A stretch of 64,000 nucleotides of DNA from the NCBI GenBank assembly GCA_016177705.1, contig JACOUT010000011.1, positions 62,001 through 126,000 of the forward strand. The letters run 5' to 3'. The DNA comes from Deltaproteobacteria bacterium (GTDB taxonomy: Bacteria; Myxococcota; UBA727; VGSZ01). Positions 46,613-58,034 of the stretch are shown here, in pieces (position 1 is the stretch's first letter; each line of letters begins with the position of its first letter). The position numbers and the translations under genes are program-made. Under the pieces are notes generated by a model that made no database searches, was not told where the DNA came from, and worked only from the letters and a program-made list of their open reading frames with translations.

Positions 46613-48805
46613 CTACGCTTTGTCGTCGTCGTTCGGCAGCGTTTGATCGAGTGGCGAAAGCGGCTGCTGCCGCGGCGAGCTCACCGGAGCTGCGAGGGTT
46701 CGCGACAGCGCGCCCGACGGCGGCTGGTCATGCGCGCGGGTGCTGCGCGCATGCGCGGACAAGTCCACCGATTCCTGCAGGCTGCGCAGCCACTGGCCAA
46801 GCTGCGCAGTGCCGGCGGGCGCGCCTTGGCCCGCGAGGAAGCCCTCGAGCCGCATCTGCAATGCGGCCGCGGTCGGCGTCCGCTCGTCGGGGTTCTTGGC
46901 GACGGCCTGCTCGACGATATCGACGAGCGCTACCGGCACGTCGGGACGCACAGTGTCGACGCGCGGGACCGACCGTTCGAGGATGGCGCGGATGGCCGCG
47001 ACGTCGTCGCCGACGAAGAACGGGTGCTGCTGCGTCAAGCAAACATAGAGCACGAGCCCCGCGGCGTAGACGTCGATGCGCGGGTCCGGCGTCCCGTGCG
47101 TGATCAGCTCGGGCGCCATGTAGATGACCTTGCCCTTGAGGTGGCCGGTGGCGGTGCGATCGAGCGAGCCGGCTGCCTTGGCCACACCGAAGTCCGCGAG
47201 CTTGACCACGCCGTCGAAGGAGATCAGCGCGTTGTGCGGCGACACGTCGCGGTGGAGGATCGGCTGCTTGACGCCGGCGTCGTCGATGTAGCCGTGCGCG
47301 GCCGCCAGGCCGGCGCACAGGTCGGCCACGATGCGGCAGCACAGCTCGATGGGCACCTGCACGTCGAGGCGGGCGGCGTTCTTCAGGAGCTGGTTGAGGT
47401 CGGTGCCGCGCACGTACTCCATGATGGCGAAGTAGTCCGGGCCGTCTTTGACGAGGTCGTAGACCTGCACGACGTTGGGGTGGAGCACGCGCGCGGCGAC
47501 GCGCGCCTCCTGCAGGAACATCCTGACGAACTGCTCCTCGGCGGCTAGGTGCGGCAGGATGCGCTTGAGCACCACCTTCTTTTCGAAGCCCTCGAGGCCG
47601 ATCTGCTTGCCGAGCAAGACCTCGGCCATGCCGCCCATGCCGAGGCGGCGGATGACCTCGTACTTGCCCACGCGGGTGCCGGGCAGCATGGTCGACGACG
47701 TCCGGTCGCCGCGAGCGCGCGCCGCGCCCCCCGCGGTGCCGCCGATCGGGTGCGGCGGGGGCGTGTCGGAGCCGAGGAACGCGACCGCTGACGGCGGCGG
47801 CAGGCCAGCCGCCAACGCCGGCAACGCCGCGCGGATCTCGGCCGGCGGCGGCGGCAAGCCGGGCTTCTTGCAGACCGGGCAGATGTCAGCGCCGGCAGGC
47901 ACTCCGTCGCGCCACTGCAGCACGTCGACGTCGACCGTGGCGCCGCACGCGCCGCAGCGCAGCTCGGTGTTCACGCTCACGACCTTGGTGCGTCGCAGCG
48001 CGTTCGGCGCCGCCGCCAGCACGGTCAGCACCGACGGCGGCACGCGCGCCAGGAAGATCTCGGCCCCGCTGGCCTCGAGGAGCGCTGCCAACGCCAGGAT
48101 GCTCTCGGACGAGGCCGCCGTCAGCCCGCCCATGATGACGAGCGCCTTGCCCTCGAGGCCGTCGAGCAGGCGGCGCAGGCGTGCGGTCTTGTCGAGCGTC
48201 CCCGAGAGCCACAGCACGGTCAGGTCGCCGCGCACGGTCTTATCCATGTGCAGCGCCGGCGTGGGCACCTTGCCGTCGATGATCGAGTCGACGTCGGTGG
48301 CGAGCCGCGGCACGTTCCAGCTCGAGGCGCGCTCGAAGTACACCGCCTCGTCGTCGTCGAACTCCGCCACCGCACCGCACCCCGGGCACTGTGCCGCGGG
48401 CGCCATCTTCTGCACCACCAGCGCGCGCTCGCGGCGCAGGTCGACCAGCGCGTCGAACTCACGGCCGCAGCTCGGGCATCGATAGGGACAGTAGAAGCTG
48501 ATGACGTGGCCGCGGCCGCCGAAGCCGGACACCAGGTTGAACTGGCTGAAGATGGCGGGCCGGCACTTGACGAAGTAGTAGCGCTCGCTCGGCAGCTCCT
48601 TGACGATGGAGAGCCAGTTGCGCACGCCGAACGAGGTGATGCGCGTCGCGCCGTCGAGGTCGAAGACGACGGGCGAGCCGCGCCCTTTGAGCACCGCGAA
48701 CGGCTCCCTGGTCAAGCGCTCGTCAATCGTGCCCGAGATCGCGACCCGCGAGACGCCCGGGTAGTGCTCGAACTCGACCTTCGGCGGAGCCCGGCCCTCT
48801 CCCAT
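46613..48805 (-). CDS. STAS-like / zinc ribbon / Ser/Thr kinase fusion
   Basis: A 730-residue paralogue on the opposite strand. STAS-like region: VVFDLDGATRITSFGVRNWL (S58, F59). Ribbon one has C110/C113 and C140/C143. A second STAS-like segment is at 190-275, and a second ribbon (CGAC and CPVC) follows at about 285-320. The kinase is at about 385-660 with LGMGGMAEVLLG, HRDVSPHNA and ADFGVAKAAG. The blocks SQFNLVSGFGGRG and CPYRCPSC match the fusion at 39.4 kb closely, so the two are likely recent relatives. The ATG was preferred over a TTG three codons upstream; no ribosome site is clear for either. It ends exactly where the PilZ/FHA gene ends, so the two converge without spacer. Confidence 0.85.
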   Translation of the reverse strand: MGEGRAPPKVEFEHYPGVSRVAISGTIDERLTREPFAVLKGRGSPVVFDLDGATRITSFGVRNWLSIVKELPSERYYFVKCRPAIFSQFNLVSGFGGRGHVISFYCPYRCPSCGREFDALVDLRRERALVVQKMAPAAQCPGCGAVAEFDDDEAVYFERASSWNVPRLATDVDSIIDGKVPTPALHMDKTVRGDLTVLWLSGTLDKTARLRRLLDGLEGKALVIMGGLTAASSESILALAALLEASGAEIFLARVPPSVLTVLAAAPNALRRTKVVSVNTELRCGACGATVDVDVLQWRDGVPAGADICPVCKKPGLPPPPAEIRAALPALAAGLPPPSAVAFLGSDTPPPHPIGGTAGGAARARGDRTSSTMLPGTRVGKYEVIRRLGMGGMAEVLLGKQIGLEGFEKKVVLKRILPHLAAEEQFVRMFLQEARVAARVLHPNVVQVYDLVKDGPDYFAIMEYVRGTDLNQLLKNAARLDVQVPIELCCRIVADLCAGLAAAHGYIDDAGVKQPILHRDVSPHNALISFDGVVKLADFGVAKAAGSLDRTATGHLKGKVIYMAPELITHGTPDPRIDVYAAGLVLYVCLTQQHPFFVGDDVAAIRAILERSVPRVDTVRPDVPVALVDIVEQAVAKNPDERTPTAAALQMRLEGFLAGQGAPAGTAQLGQWLRSLQESVDLSAHARSTRAHDQPPSGALSRTLAAPVSSPRQQPLSPLDQTLPNDDDKA

Positions 48806-48878
48806 CGGCCGCAAGCTACTTGAGCGGCGGGCCGATGGCTACCTGCGTCAAGCGCTTGCACGAGGCTGCGCCGCCTCG

Positions 48879-49589
48879 TCAGCGCCCGTGCCGCAACGCG
48901 CGTCGAAGGTCCGTCTGCTGCCATGGCTTGGCGATGACCTGGTGCGCGAGCCCAGAGGCATGCGCGTTCGCCAGGTCGCTCGGCCGCATGCGGCCGGACA
49001 TGAGCACGCGATGGACTTCAGGATGCTCGGCTTGCACGTGGCGGAGCACCTCGAGGCCGTCCCCAGGGTCGAGGTGGGCGTCGACGATCGCGACGTCGAC
49101 CGCCGGCCGCACCCGCTGCAAGTCGACCACCGCGTCGAAGGCGGACGCCGCTTCGCGCGCCGTCGCGCCGAGCGATCGCAGCTCGCGCGCCAGCGAGGTG
49201 CGCACCACCGCCTCGTCGTCGACGACCAACACGCTCACGGTCGAGCGGGTGGCCGCCAGGGCGCGCAGGGCCGCCGACTGCATCATGTCTTCCACGCGCG
49301 GCGGAAGATCGGCGAACGCGATCGCGAAGCGGTGCCGCCCGTCGACGCCGGGGTGGCGTCGCACCACGTGCGCGGTGACCGAGACCTCCCGGTTCGGCGA
49401 CAGGCGCAGCCGCACGCGGATGGGGCCGTCGTCATCGAGAGGGGAGTCCGCGCACAAGAGCGCCCCACCGGCCGACAGGTTCTCGACGGCGCAGAGCAGA
49501 GGCGGACCGCGGCGGCGCAGGATCACGCCGCTCAGCTCCATCGGTGCGCGGACACTGCGTCGTCGATCCGAGTTCGAGCCGAGCGTCAT
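48879..49589 (-). CDS. PilZ domain plus response regulator receiver
   Basis: A 236-residue response regulator in reversed order: PilZ first, receiver second. The PilZ part (5-100) has DRRRSVRAPMEL, fitting the RxxxR c-di-GMP motif, and NLSAGGALL. The receiver part (118-236) has acidic pair D124/D125, phosphoacceptor D170 (VAIVDAHLD), S199 region VLMSGR and K221 (AKPWQ), so it should be phosphorylated normally. It lies on the same strand as, and just upstream of, the kinase fusion ending region, but 73 bases separate them. The ATG start gives the family N-terminus; the longer frame has no features. It could couple a histidine kinase to c-di-GMP sensing. Confidence 0.85.
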   Translation of the reverse strand: MTLGSNSDRRRSVRAPMELSGVILRRRGPPLLCAVENLSAGGALLCADSPLDDDGPIRVRLRLSPNREVSVTAHVVRRHPGVDGRHRFAIAFADLPPRVEDMMQSAALRALAATRSTVSVLVVDDEAVVRTSLARELRSLGATAREAASAFDAVVDLQRVRPAVDVAIVDAHLDPGDGLEVLRHVQAEHPEVHRVLMSGRMRPSDLANAHASGLAHQVIAKPWQQTDLRRALRHGR

Positions 49590-49721
49590 ATGCGGCCATC
49601 GGCAGCCTTGGGCGCCACTTGAACGGATCCGCGCAGCGCGCGCCGGGGCACCGCGCGAAGGGGCGGGCGTCAACGTCAGGAAAGGTCCCCCACGTCGCAG
49701 GCGGCGACAGGCGGAGGGCCG

Positions 49722-50906
49722 TTACGTGGAGCGCTCAATTCTGGCGCGTTGAAACGGCGAGGTCCGCTGCCGAGCGACGACCTCTGGGATGCCCGCGACG
49801 GGGACGACCTCGGCGGTCTCATCGAGCGCGTACCCCCTGCTCCCTGGCGAAACGACGATGAGCCGGCCGAGCTTCAGCAGCTCACGCGCGCGAGCCATCG
49901 ACGCGGTCATGCTCGGCGCATCCGCGTACTTGACCTCGAAGCCGATGCGGCGCCCCGAGACGAACGCCAACAGATCGAGCTCGGGGCCGGAGTGCACCGC
50001 CCAGTAGTAGACCTCGCGCGTGCCGAGAGCGCGGATGACGTGATCGAGCGCGAAGCCCTCCCACGATGCACCGAGCTTGGGATGCAGCAGCAGGCGATCA
50101 GGCGCATCGATGCCGAGGAGCGTATGCAAGAGGCCGGTGTCGCGGAGATAGACCTTGGGCGCCTTGCGCTGACGCTTGCCCACGTTCTCGAACCAAGGCG
50201 CGAGGGGGCGCACCATGAACGCACCCGCGAGGATGTCGAGGTACCGGCGGACCGTCTTCTCATCGACGCCGAGCGAGGACGCGACCTCCGCGTGGTTCCA
50301 TGTCTGCCCGTGATAGTGCGCGACCATGGTCCAGAATCGCCGAAGCTGCAGCGCGGGAATGGCGAGTCCGAGCTGGGGGATGTCGCGTTCGAGAAACGTC
50401 CGCACGAAGCTCTCGCGCCAAGCGACGGAGTCCTGATCGGACGCCGCGAGAAAGGAGCGCGGGAAACCGCCTCTCCACCACAGCTTGGCCTGGTTGTCGG
50501 CGCCCACCTCCTCGAGCCCGAAGCCGGACATGTCGACGAGCTCGACACGCCCAGCGAGCGACTCGGAGACGCCGCGCACGAGCTCGGGTGCGGCGCTGCC
50601 GAGGAGCAGGAAACGCGTGGAGCGCTCGGGACGATCGGCGAGGACGCGCAGGACTGAGAACAGCCCTGGTAAGCGCTGCACCTCGTCGACGACGACGATA
50701 CCGGTGAGGTGCTCGAGCGCGACGCGCGGGGAGCGGAGCGCCTCGATGGCCGCGGGGTCCTCGAGGTCGAAGAGCGTGTCGCCTGCGCCCATGAGCTGTC
50801 TGGCGAGCGTCGTCTTGCCACACTGCCGCGGGCCGAGCAGCGCGACGACTGGCGAACGTCCAAGCGCGCGCTGAACAGCGGCCGCGAGATCCGTCCGGGA
50901 GAGCAC
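49722..50906 (-). CDS. AAA ATPase with DUF4143
   Basis: A 394-residue ATPase of the AAA_14/DUF4143 type. Walker A is GPRQCGKTTLARQL and Walker B VVVDEVQRLPG. The middle has a winged-helix stretch (HAEVASSLGVDEKTVRRYLDILAGAFM) and the C-terminal DUF4143 part (SWEGFALDHVIRALG, FEVKYADAPS) resembles a restriction-endonuclease fold. These proteins are common in accessory DNA and their role is not well known; they have been linked to toxin-antitoxin-like and DNA-related functions. The GTG start has no clear ribosome site. It is bordered by non-coding DNA on its 5' side, fitting an accessory insertion. No partner gene is adjacent. Confidence 0.85.
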   Translation of the reverse strand: MLSRTDLAAAVQRALGRSPVVALLGPRQCGKTTLARQLMGAGDTLFDLEDPAAIEALRSPRVALEHLTGIVVVDEVQRLPGLFSVLRVLADRPERSTRFLLLGSAAPELVRGVSESLAGRVELVDMSGFGLEEVGADNQAKLWWRGGFPRSFLAASDQDSVAWRESFVRTFLERDIPQLGLAIPALQLRRFWTMVAHYHGQTWNHAEVASSLGVDEKTVRRYLDILAGAFMVRPLAPWFENVGKRQRKAPKVYLRDTGLLHTLLGIDAPDRLLLHPKLGASWEGFALDHVIRALGTREVYYWAVHSGPELDLLAFVSGRRIGFEVKYADAPSMTASMARARELLKLGRLIVVSPGSRGYALDETAEVVPVAGIPEVVARQRTSPFQRARIERST

Positions 50907-51292
50907 GCTGCGATCATGGATCGTGAAAAGGCGGAATGCAACTCCGGACTTTCACATTAGAAGAACCCGCGTCTCTTGGCCTCTCTGCCGAAGATCCTCG
51001 CAGCGCCACCGAGGGGCGGGGAGCGGGGGTCGTCGACGCGGAGCGCCCGCAGGCCCGCACCACGCAGGGAGCGGCACCACGCCGCGTGACGACGCCAACC
51101 GCAAGCCGGCCCCCGTAGGGCAGGGGCGCCACTTGCGCGAGACGCCCGTCGCCGAACACCACGACCGGAAACGGCTGGCGGCGGCCGCGCGAGCAAGCAC
51201 GACGTCAAAGGGGCCGAGGACCAGCGAAGCGGCGGCGACCCCCGCTCCCCGCCCCGCCGCCCACCCCTGCTCAAGCAAACGTCACCCGAGCA
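50907..51292. other. Non-coding region between ATPase gene and clpB
   Basis: About 390 bases without a convincing gene; open frames here are compositionally random and lack ribosome sites. It contains a long-range 20-base inverted repeat (separate entry) and two copies of GCACCACGC. The ATPase gene promoter is presumably in the left part. The right end is the 3' side of clpB, and no T-rich terminator is seen. Confidence 0.5.
51013..51255. repeat. 20-base perfect inverted repeat pair
   Basis: GGGGCGGGGAGCGGGGGTCG at 51013-51032 is repeated exactly in inverted orientation at 51236-51255, with about 200 bases between. It may be the ends of a small degraded mobile element or the arms of a long RNA stem. 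No target-site duplication is obvious beside it. Confidence 0.65.
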
Positions 51293-53902
<2,610 letters not shown>

Positions 53903-53959
53903 GCGGGCCTCCGCAGGGTACCCGCCGAAAATAACCGCCGATCGGCGCCGGGAAAGCGC

Positions 53960-55288
53960 TTACGAGCCATCGGTGGCAGCGCGCAGCTCCACCAACAGGC
54001 GCTGCGCGGGCAGCTCGCCCACCAGCGCGGGCCCCGGTGCCGCGATGCCCCAGAGGACGCCGAGCCGCAGGTCGTCCGTCAGCCGCGCCGCCAGCTCGAG
54101 GTCGAGCTCCCACAGCGCGACGCCGGTGCCGCCGCCGCGGCGCGCCGGCACCGGCGCGCCCCAGGGATCGAGCAATGGTCCGGCGCGGTCGACCACGCCC
54201 ACGACCAACGCCGTGAGCGAGCTGCTCAGGCGATCCTCGTGCAGTCCGAGCGCGAGCGCGGCGCGCCAGGTGTTGTCGGGCGCGAGCAGATCGAGCGCGC
54301 CGCGCACGCCGTGCAGCGTCGGTGCGGGCGCGCGCAGCACGCGACCACCGACGGCGTCACCCGCCACCAGATCGCCGTCGAGGTCGACGAACAGGCTCGG
54401 CAGCGACAGCGGCAGCGCGTCCGGCTCGAGCGTCGCCCGCGCGCCGGCGCTCACCCTGCCGGCGAGCCCGTGGCGCTCGAGCGTCGCATCGTCGAGCGCG
54501 CCTTGCAGCTCGGTGGCGGCGCGACCTTGCAGGAACCACAGCCGCCCGGCGAGGCGCGTGCCGAGTGTCGGCACCACCACCGCGTCGACCGCGTCGCGCT
54601 CCGTCACCAGCCACACCTCGAGATCGAGCTGCTCGCCCACCGCGAGCGCGCCGTCCGCAGCGGCGACGGCCGCGAGCGTGTCGCCCGCGCCGCCGAGCCA
54701 CCACGCGCCGACCCCGACGTCGACCGTGCCGCCGTGCACGCGTGCGCGCGCGCCGTCGAGCGTGCGGCCGCGCAGATCGAAGGGCTCGTCGCCGAGCATG
54801 CGCCCGTCGGCGATCACCGCAGGTGCGCGCCCGACGGCGAGCTCCGCCGGCAGACCGAACAGCGTGGTGTCGAGCGCCAGCTCCGCGCGCAACAGCGGCG
54901 CCAACGGCGCCCGCGGCACCAACTCCCTGGCGCCGTCCTCGGGCCCGAGCGTGCCTGCCTCGCCCACCGCCACCGTGAGCCGGCCGAAATCGAGCTGCGC
55001 CTCCACGCCCGCCTTGCCGCCGATGCCGACGGTCGCCGCGCCGTCGCCGCGGGTGAGATCGCGCGCCGCCTCGAGGCCGGCGCGCAAGCGGGCGTCTGCG
55101 AACAGTCGCACCGGTGGCGTTTCCCCCATGGCCGAGTCGTCGAGCGGCGGCAGGGCGTCGGGCAGGGCGGCCGGCTCCTCCGCGATGGCCATGGCGCTCG
55201 CAAGGGCAGCTATCGCCCACCCGAGCACACAGGCGCCGACCCACGCGAGCGGGCGGGGCAGGGCGCGGCCGAGCAGGCGTCGTCGCAT
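53960..55288 (-). CDS. Secreted protein of unknown function
   Basis: A 442-residue protein I do not recognise. It has an N-terminal basic stretch and hydrophobic segment (PLAWVGACVLGWAIAALASAMAIAEE) that looks like a signal peptide with a likely cut after ASAMA or AIA. The rest is rich in Ala, Leu, Gly, Asp and Arg with alternating hydrophobic residues (LRAGLEAARDLTRG, VDVGVGAWWLGG, LDLELAARLTDDLRLGVLWG), which would suit a beta-rich or barrel protein of the outer membrane. No catalytic motif is visible. It lies downstream of nothing on its strand and is divergent from a lipoprotein gene 75 bases away. The start ATG follows a longer frame that lacks features. Confidence 0.6.
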   Translation of the reverse strand: MRRRLLGRALPRPLAWVGACVLGWAIAALASAMAIAEEPAALPDALPPLDDSAMGETPPVRLFADARLRAGLEAARDLTRGDGAATVGIGGKAGVEAQLDFGRLTVAVGEAGTLGPEDGARELVPRAPLAPLLRAELALDTTLFGLPAELAVGRAPAVIADGRMLGDEPFDLRGRTLDGARARVHGGTVDVGVGAWWLGGAGDTLAAVAAADGALAVGEQLDLEVWLVTERDAVDAVVVPTLGTRLAGRLWFLQGRAATELQGALDDATLERHGLAGRVSAGARATLEPDALPLSLPSLFVDLDGDLVAGDAVGGRVLRAPAPTLHGVRGALDLLAPDNTWRAALALGLHEDRLSSSLTALVVGVVDRAGPLLDPWGAPVPARRGGGTGVALWELDLELAARLTDDLRLGVLWGIAAPGPALVGELPAQRLLVELRAATDGS

Positions 55289-55363
55289 GACGGCGGCAGC
55301 ATACGACGGTGCAGCGCTCACACCTACATTGCCGGGCTGCGACGCGGAGCGGACAATGGTGCG

Positions 55364-55969
55364 ATGCGCTCGTGGTGGGCCCTGTGCCTCGTCGGCGCGC
55401 TGGCGGCCTGTGCCCACGCGCCCGAGCCCTCCTCTGCCTTGACCGTGCGACGCCTGGCCGTGCTCGAGCACGACCTGCGCGCCTTCACGGGCACGCGCCT
55501 GGCCACGCTGGAGGACGTCGAGCGCGAGCTGGGCGTCCTCGAGGAGCTGCGCCTGGCGTACCTCGACACCTTGGCGGTCGAGCCGGTGCCGCGCGATCGC
55601 GTGCTGTGTCTGGTGCGCATCGCGGAGCTGCACCTCGACCTGGGCGCGCGCGTGCGGCGCGTGCCGTACCCCGCGGGCACCACCGACGTCGAGCGCCGCG
55701 CCTTCGACGACGTGCTGTCGCAGCAGGCGCTGCCCCTCGAGGCGGTCGGACGCGGCGTGCTCGCGCAGGCGGTCGATGAGGCGAACGCCCACGGCGTGGA
55801 CGATCGCTTCGCAAAGCGCGCGCGGCTCTACCAGCGCATCCACGCGGGCGAGTCGCTCGGCCGCGCGGAGCTGGCGCTGCTCAGGAGCGAGCTTGGCGCG
55901 CGCACCTTCGCCGCGCCGCGCACGTTGCTCGAGGCCGGGCGCATCGGCCAGCGCGCGGCGCGCCGCTGA
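55364..55969 (+). CDS. Small lipoprotein of unknown function
   Basis: A 201-residue protein with a type II signal peptide: LVGALAAC is a clear lipobox (LAAC), so it is predicted to be lipid-anchored. The mature part is Arg/Leu/Glu rich and mostly helical (VERELGVLEELRLAYLDTLA, VRRVPYPAGTTDVERR) without recognised motif. It is divergent from the secreted protein and convergent with the FHA gene. Start ATG, with GCGGAGC 11 bases upstream as a weak ribosome site. No function can be given. Confidence 0.65.
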   Translation: MRSWWALCLVGALAACAHAPEPSSALTVRRLAVLEHDLRAFTGTRLATLEDVERELGVLEELRLAYLDTLAVEPVPRDRVLCLVRIAELHLDLGARVRRVPYPAGTTDVERRAFDDVLSQQALPLEAVGRGVLAQAVDEANAHGVDDRFAKRARLYQRIHAGESLGRAELALLRSELGARTFAAPRTLLEAGRIGQRAARR

Positions 55970-56002
55970 TTGGGCGGCAGCTCACGGGACTGCAAGCGTT
56001 CG

Positions 56003-56581
56003 TCAGGCGCCGCCGCTGGCCGCTGCCAGCACGCGCTCGTGCAGGCTCTTGGCCGTCATCCACTGAAAGACGCAACGGCCGAAGCAGATGGTGTCGCCGT
56101 CGACGATGGGCACCTTGGCGCGCGGCGGGATGCGCAGGCCGTTGTGTTTGGTGCCGTTGGCCGAGCCGGTGTCGACGACGAACCACTTGTTGGTCGCCTG
56201 CGCGTCGCGCACGAAGTAGGCGTGCAGCTTCGAGACGGTCTTGTGCGGCACGCAGACGTCGTTGGTCTCGCTGCGCCCGAGGAAGATGCGGTCCTGCGCG
56301 GGCGCCGCCGGCGGCTTCTTCACCGAGATCACCCAATGGCGGATGCGGAAGTTGTCGCCGCCTTTGGGGGTCTCCGCGGCCGCCTGCTCGCCTGCCGTCG
56401 CCGTCCGTGAGCGCTCCGACGAGGGCTCCTCGGTCACCAGCGTGGAGAAGCGAAACTCCTCCTCGAGCACCTCGCGGCCGAACAGGAACGGGTGCTGGTA
56501 GCGCGCGCCAAACGCGTCCGCCGTCATCGATTTGGCGACGGCGGTGTAGTCGTTGATCGTCTTGTGGGGCTGCGCGTTCAT
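56003..56581 (-). CDS. FHA domain protein
   Basis: A 192-residue protein with a forkhead-associated domain at about residues 90-175. The phospho-threonine site residues are visible: G102-R103-S104, S117 with H120 (VSKLHAYFV), and N142-G143-T in GSANGTKHNG. The N-terminal 90 residues are variable and charged with no clear domain. It is likely a reader of phosphorylation by one of the many Ser/Thr kinases here. It is convergent with the lipoprotein gene and upstream of nothing on its strand, while accC lies just behind it on the same strand. Start ATG. Confidence 0.88.
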   Translation of the reverse strand: MNAQPHKTINDYTAVAKSMTADAFGARYQHPFLFGREVLEEEFRFSTLVTEEPSSERSRTATAGEQAAAETPKGGDNFRIRHWVISVKKPPAAPAQDRIFLGRSETNDVCVPHKTVSKLHAYFVRDAQATNKWFVVDTGSANGTKHNGLRIPPRAKVPIVDGDTICFGRCVFQWMTAKSLHERVLAAASGGA

Positions 56582-56618
56582 GCGGCGGTTGGAGCCTAGC
56601 AGAGTGCCGGCAATGGGG

Positions 56619-57962
56619 TCAGGACTTGAGACCCAGGCGCTCCTCGAGGAACGAGGTGGTGGTGTGGCCCGCCCGAAACTCTCCGTCGTCGAGGATGCGC
56701 TGGTGCATCGCCAGGTTAGTCTTGAGGCCGCCGACGCTGGTGCGATCGAGGGCGGCGCGCAGGCGGGCGATGGCCTCGGCGCGGGTGGCGCCGTGACCGA
56801 TGATCTTGGCGAGCAGCGAGTCGTAGAACGGCGGCACCACGCTGCCGCTCTCGACCCCGGCGTCGACGCGGATGCCCTCGCCCGTGGGCCACACCACCTC
56901 GCCGAGCGTGCCGGGCTGGGGGAAAAAGCGCTTGTCGGGGTCTTCGGCGCAGACGCGCAGCTCGATGGCGTGGCCGCGAGGCTCGAGGGCCGGCAACGAC
57001 AGGCGCTCGCCGGCGGCCACGCGGAGCTGCTGCTCGACCAGGTCGATGCCGAGCGTCGCCTCGGTGATCGGGTGCTCCACCTGCAAGCGCGTGTTCATCT
57101 CGAGGAAGTAGAAGTTCTTCGCCTCGTCGGCCACGAACTCGACGGTGCCGGCGCTCTGGTACTTGACGGCGCGCGCCGCCGTGGCTGCGGCTTCACACAG
57201 GCGCGCGCGCGTGTCGGCGTCGAGCAGCGGGCTCGGCGTCTCCTCGAGCACCTTCTGGTTGCGCCGCTGCACCGAGCACTCGCGCTCGAACAGGTGCACC
57301 ACGTTGCCGTGCTTGTCGCCGAGCACCTGCACCTCGACGTGGTGCGGGCGCTCGATCAGCTTCTCGATGAACACGCGCGAGCTGCCGAAGAACTGCTCGC
57401 CCTTCTTCTTGGCGTCTTCGAACGCGGATCGAAGCTGCTTTTCGTTCTTGCAGCGCGCCATGCCGATGCCGCCACCCCCCGCCGAGGCCTTGAGCATCAC
57501 GGGCCAGCCGATGGCCTCGGCGGCCTTGACCGCGTCGTCCTCGTGCTCGAGCGCGTGCACCGGCCCTGGCACCACCGGCACTCCGGCCTCGATCATCGCG
57601 ATCTTGCTCTCGATCTTGCTGCCCATCGCGCGCATCGAGTGCACTGACGGGCCGACGAAGGTGACGCCCGCGTCCAGGCACGCGGCCACCAGGTTCTCGC
57701 TCTCGGAGAGGAAGCCGTAGCCCGGGTGCAGGCCGTCGGCACCGCTCTTCTTCAGCGCGGCCACGATGGCGTCGACGTTGCCGTAGCTCTCCTTGGGCGG
57801 CGGCGGCCCGAGCAGCACGGCCTCGTCGGCCTCGCGCACGAAGGGAGCGTCACGGTCGGCCTCGGAGTGGACGGCCACCACCCGGATGCCCATGCGCCGC
57901 GCCGTGCGCCCGATGCGACGCGCGATCTCGCCCCGGTTGGCGATCAGCAGCTTTTTGATCAT
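56619..57962 (-). CDS. accC: Biotin carboxylase subunit
   Basis: A 447-residue biotin carboxylase, full length for AccC. It attaches CO2 to biotin on the carrier protein using ATP and bicarbonate, the first step of malonyl-CoA (or another acyl-CoA) carboxylation. Family blocks: KKLLIANRGEIARRI, LHPGYGFLSE, LKASAGGGGIGM (ATP-grasp loop), ERECSVQRRNQK, FLEMNTRLQVEHPITE. The ATG has GGAGG six bases upstream; nine residues before it in the frame were excluded. No biotin carrier or carboxyltransferase gene is adjacent. A paralogous acyl-CoA carboxylase subunit cannot be excluded. Confidence 0.92.
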   Translation of the reverse strand: MIKKLLIANRGEIARRIGRTARRMGIRVVAVHSEADRDAPFVREADEAVLLGPPPPKESYGNVDAIVAALKKSGADGLHPGYGFLSESENLVAACLDAGVTFVGPSVHSMRAMGSKIESKIAMIEAGVPVVPGPVHALEHEDDAVKAAEAIGWPVMLKASAGGGGIGMARCKNEKQLRSAFEDAKKKGEQFFGSSRVFIEKLIERPHHVEVQVLGDKHGNVVHLFERECSVQRRNQKVLEETPSPLLDADTRARLCEAAATAARAVKYQSAGTVEFVADEAKNFYFLEMNTRLQVEHPITEATLGIDLVEQQLRVAAGERLSLPALEPRGHAIELRVCAEDPDKRFFPQPGTLGEVVWPTGEGIRVDAGVESGSVVPPFYDSLLAKIIGHGATRAEAIARLRAALDRTSVGGLKTNLAMHQRILDDGEFRAGHTTTSFLEERLGLKS

Positions 57963-58034
57963 CGGGACCTCCGTCCGGCGGGACGGCACGCTTTTGGTAC
58001 GAGGACGTGCGACACGCTAGAGTCTTTCGCGATC

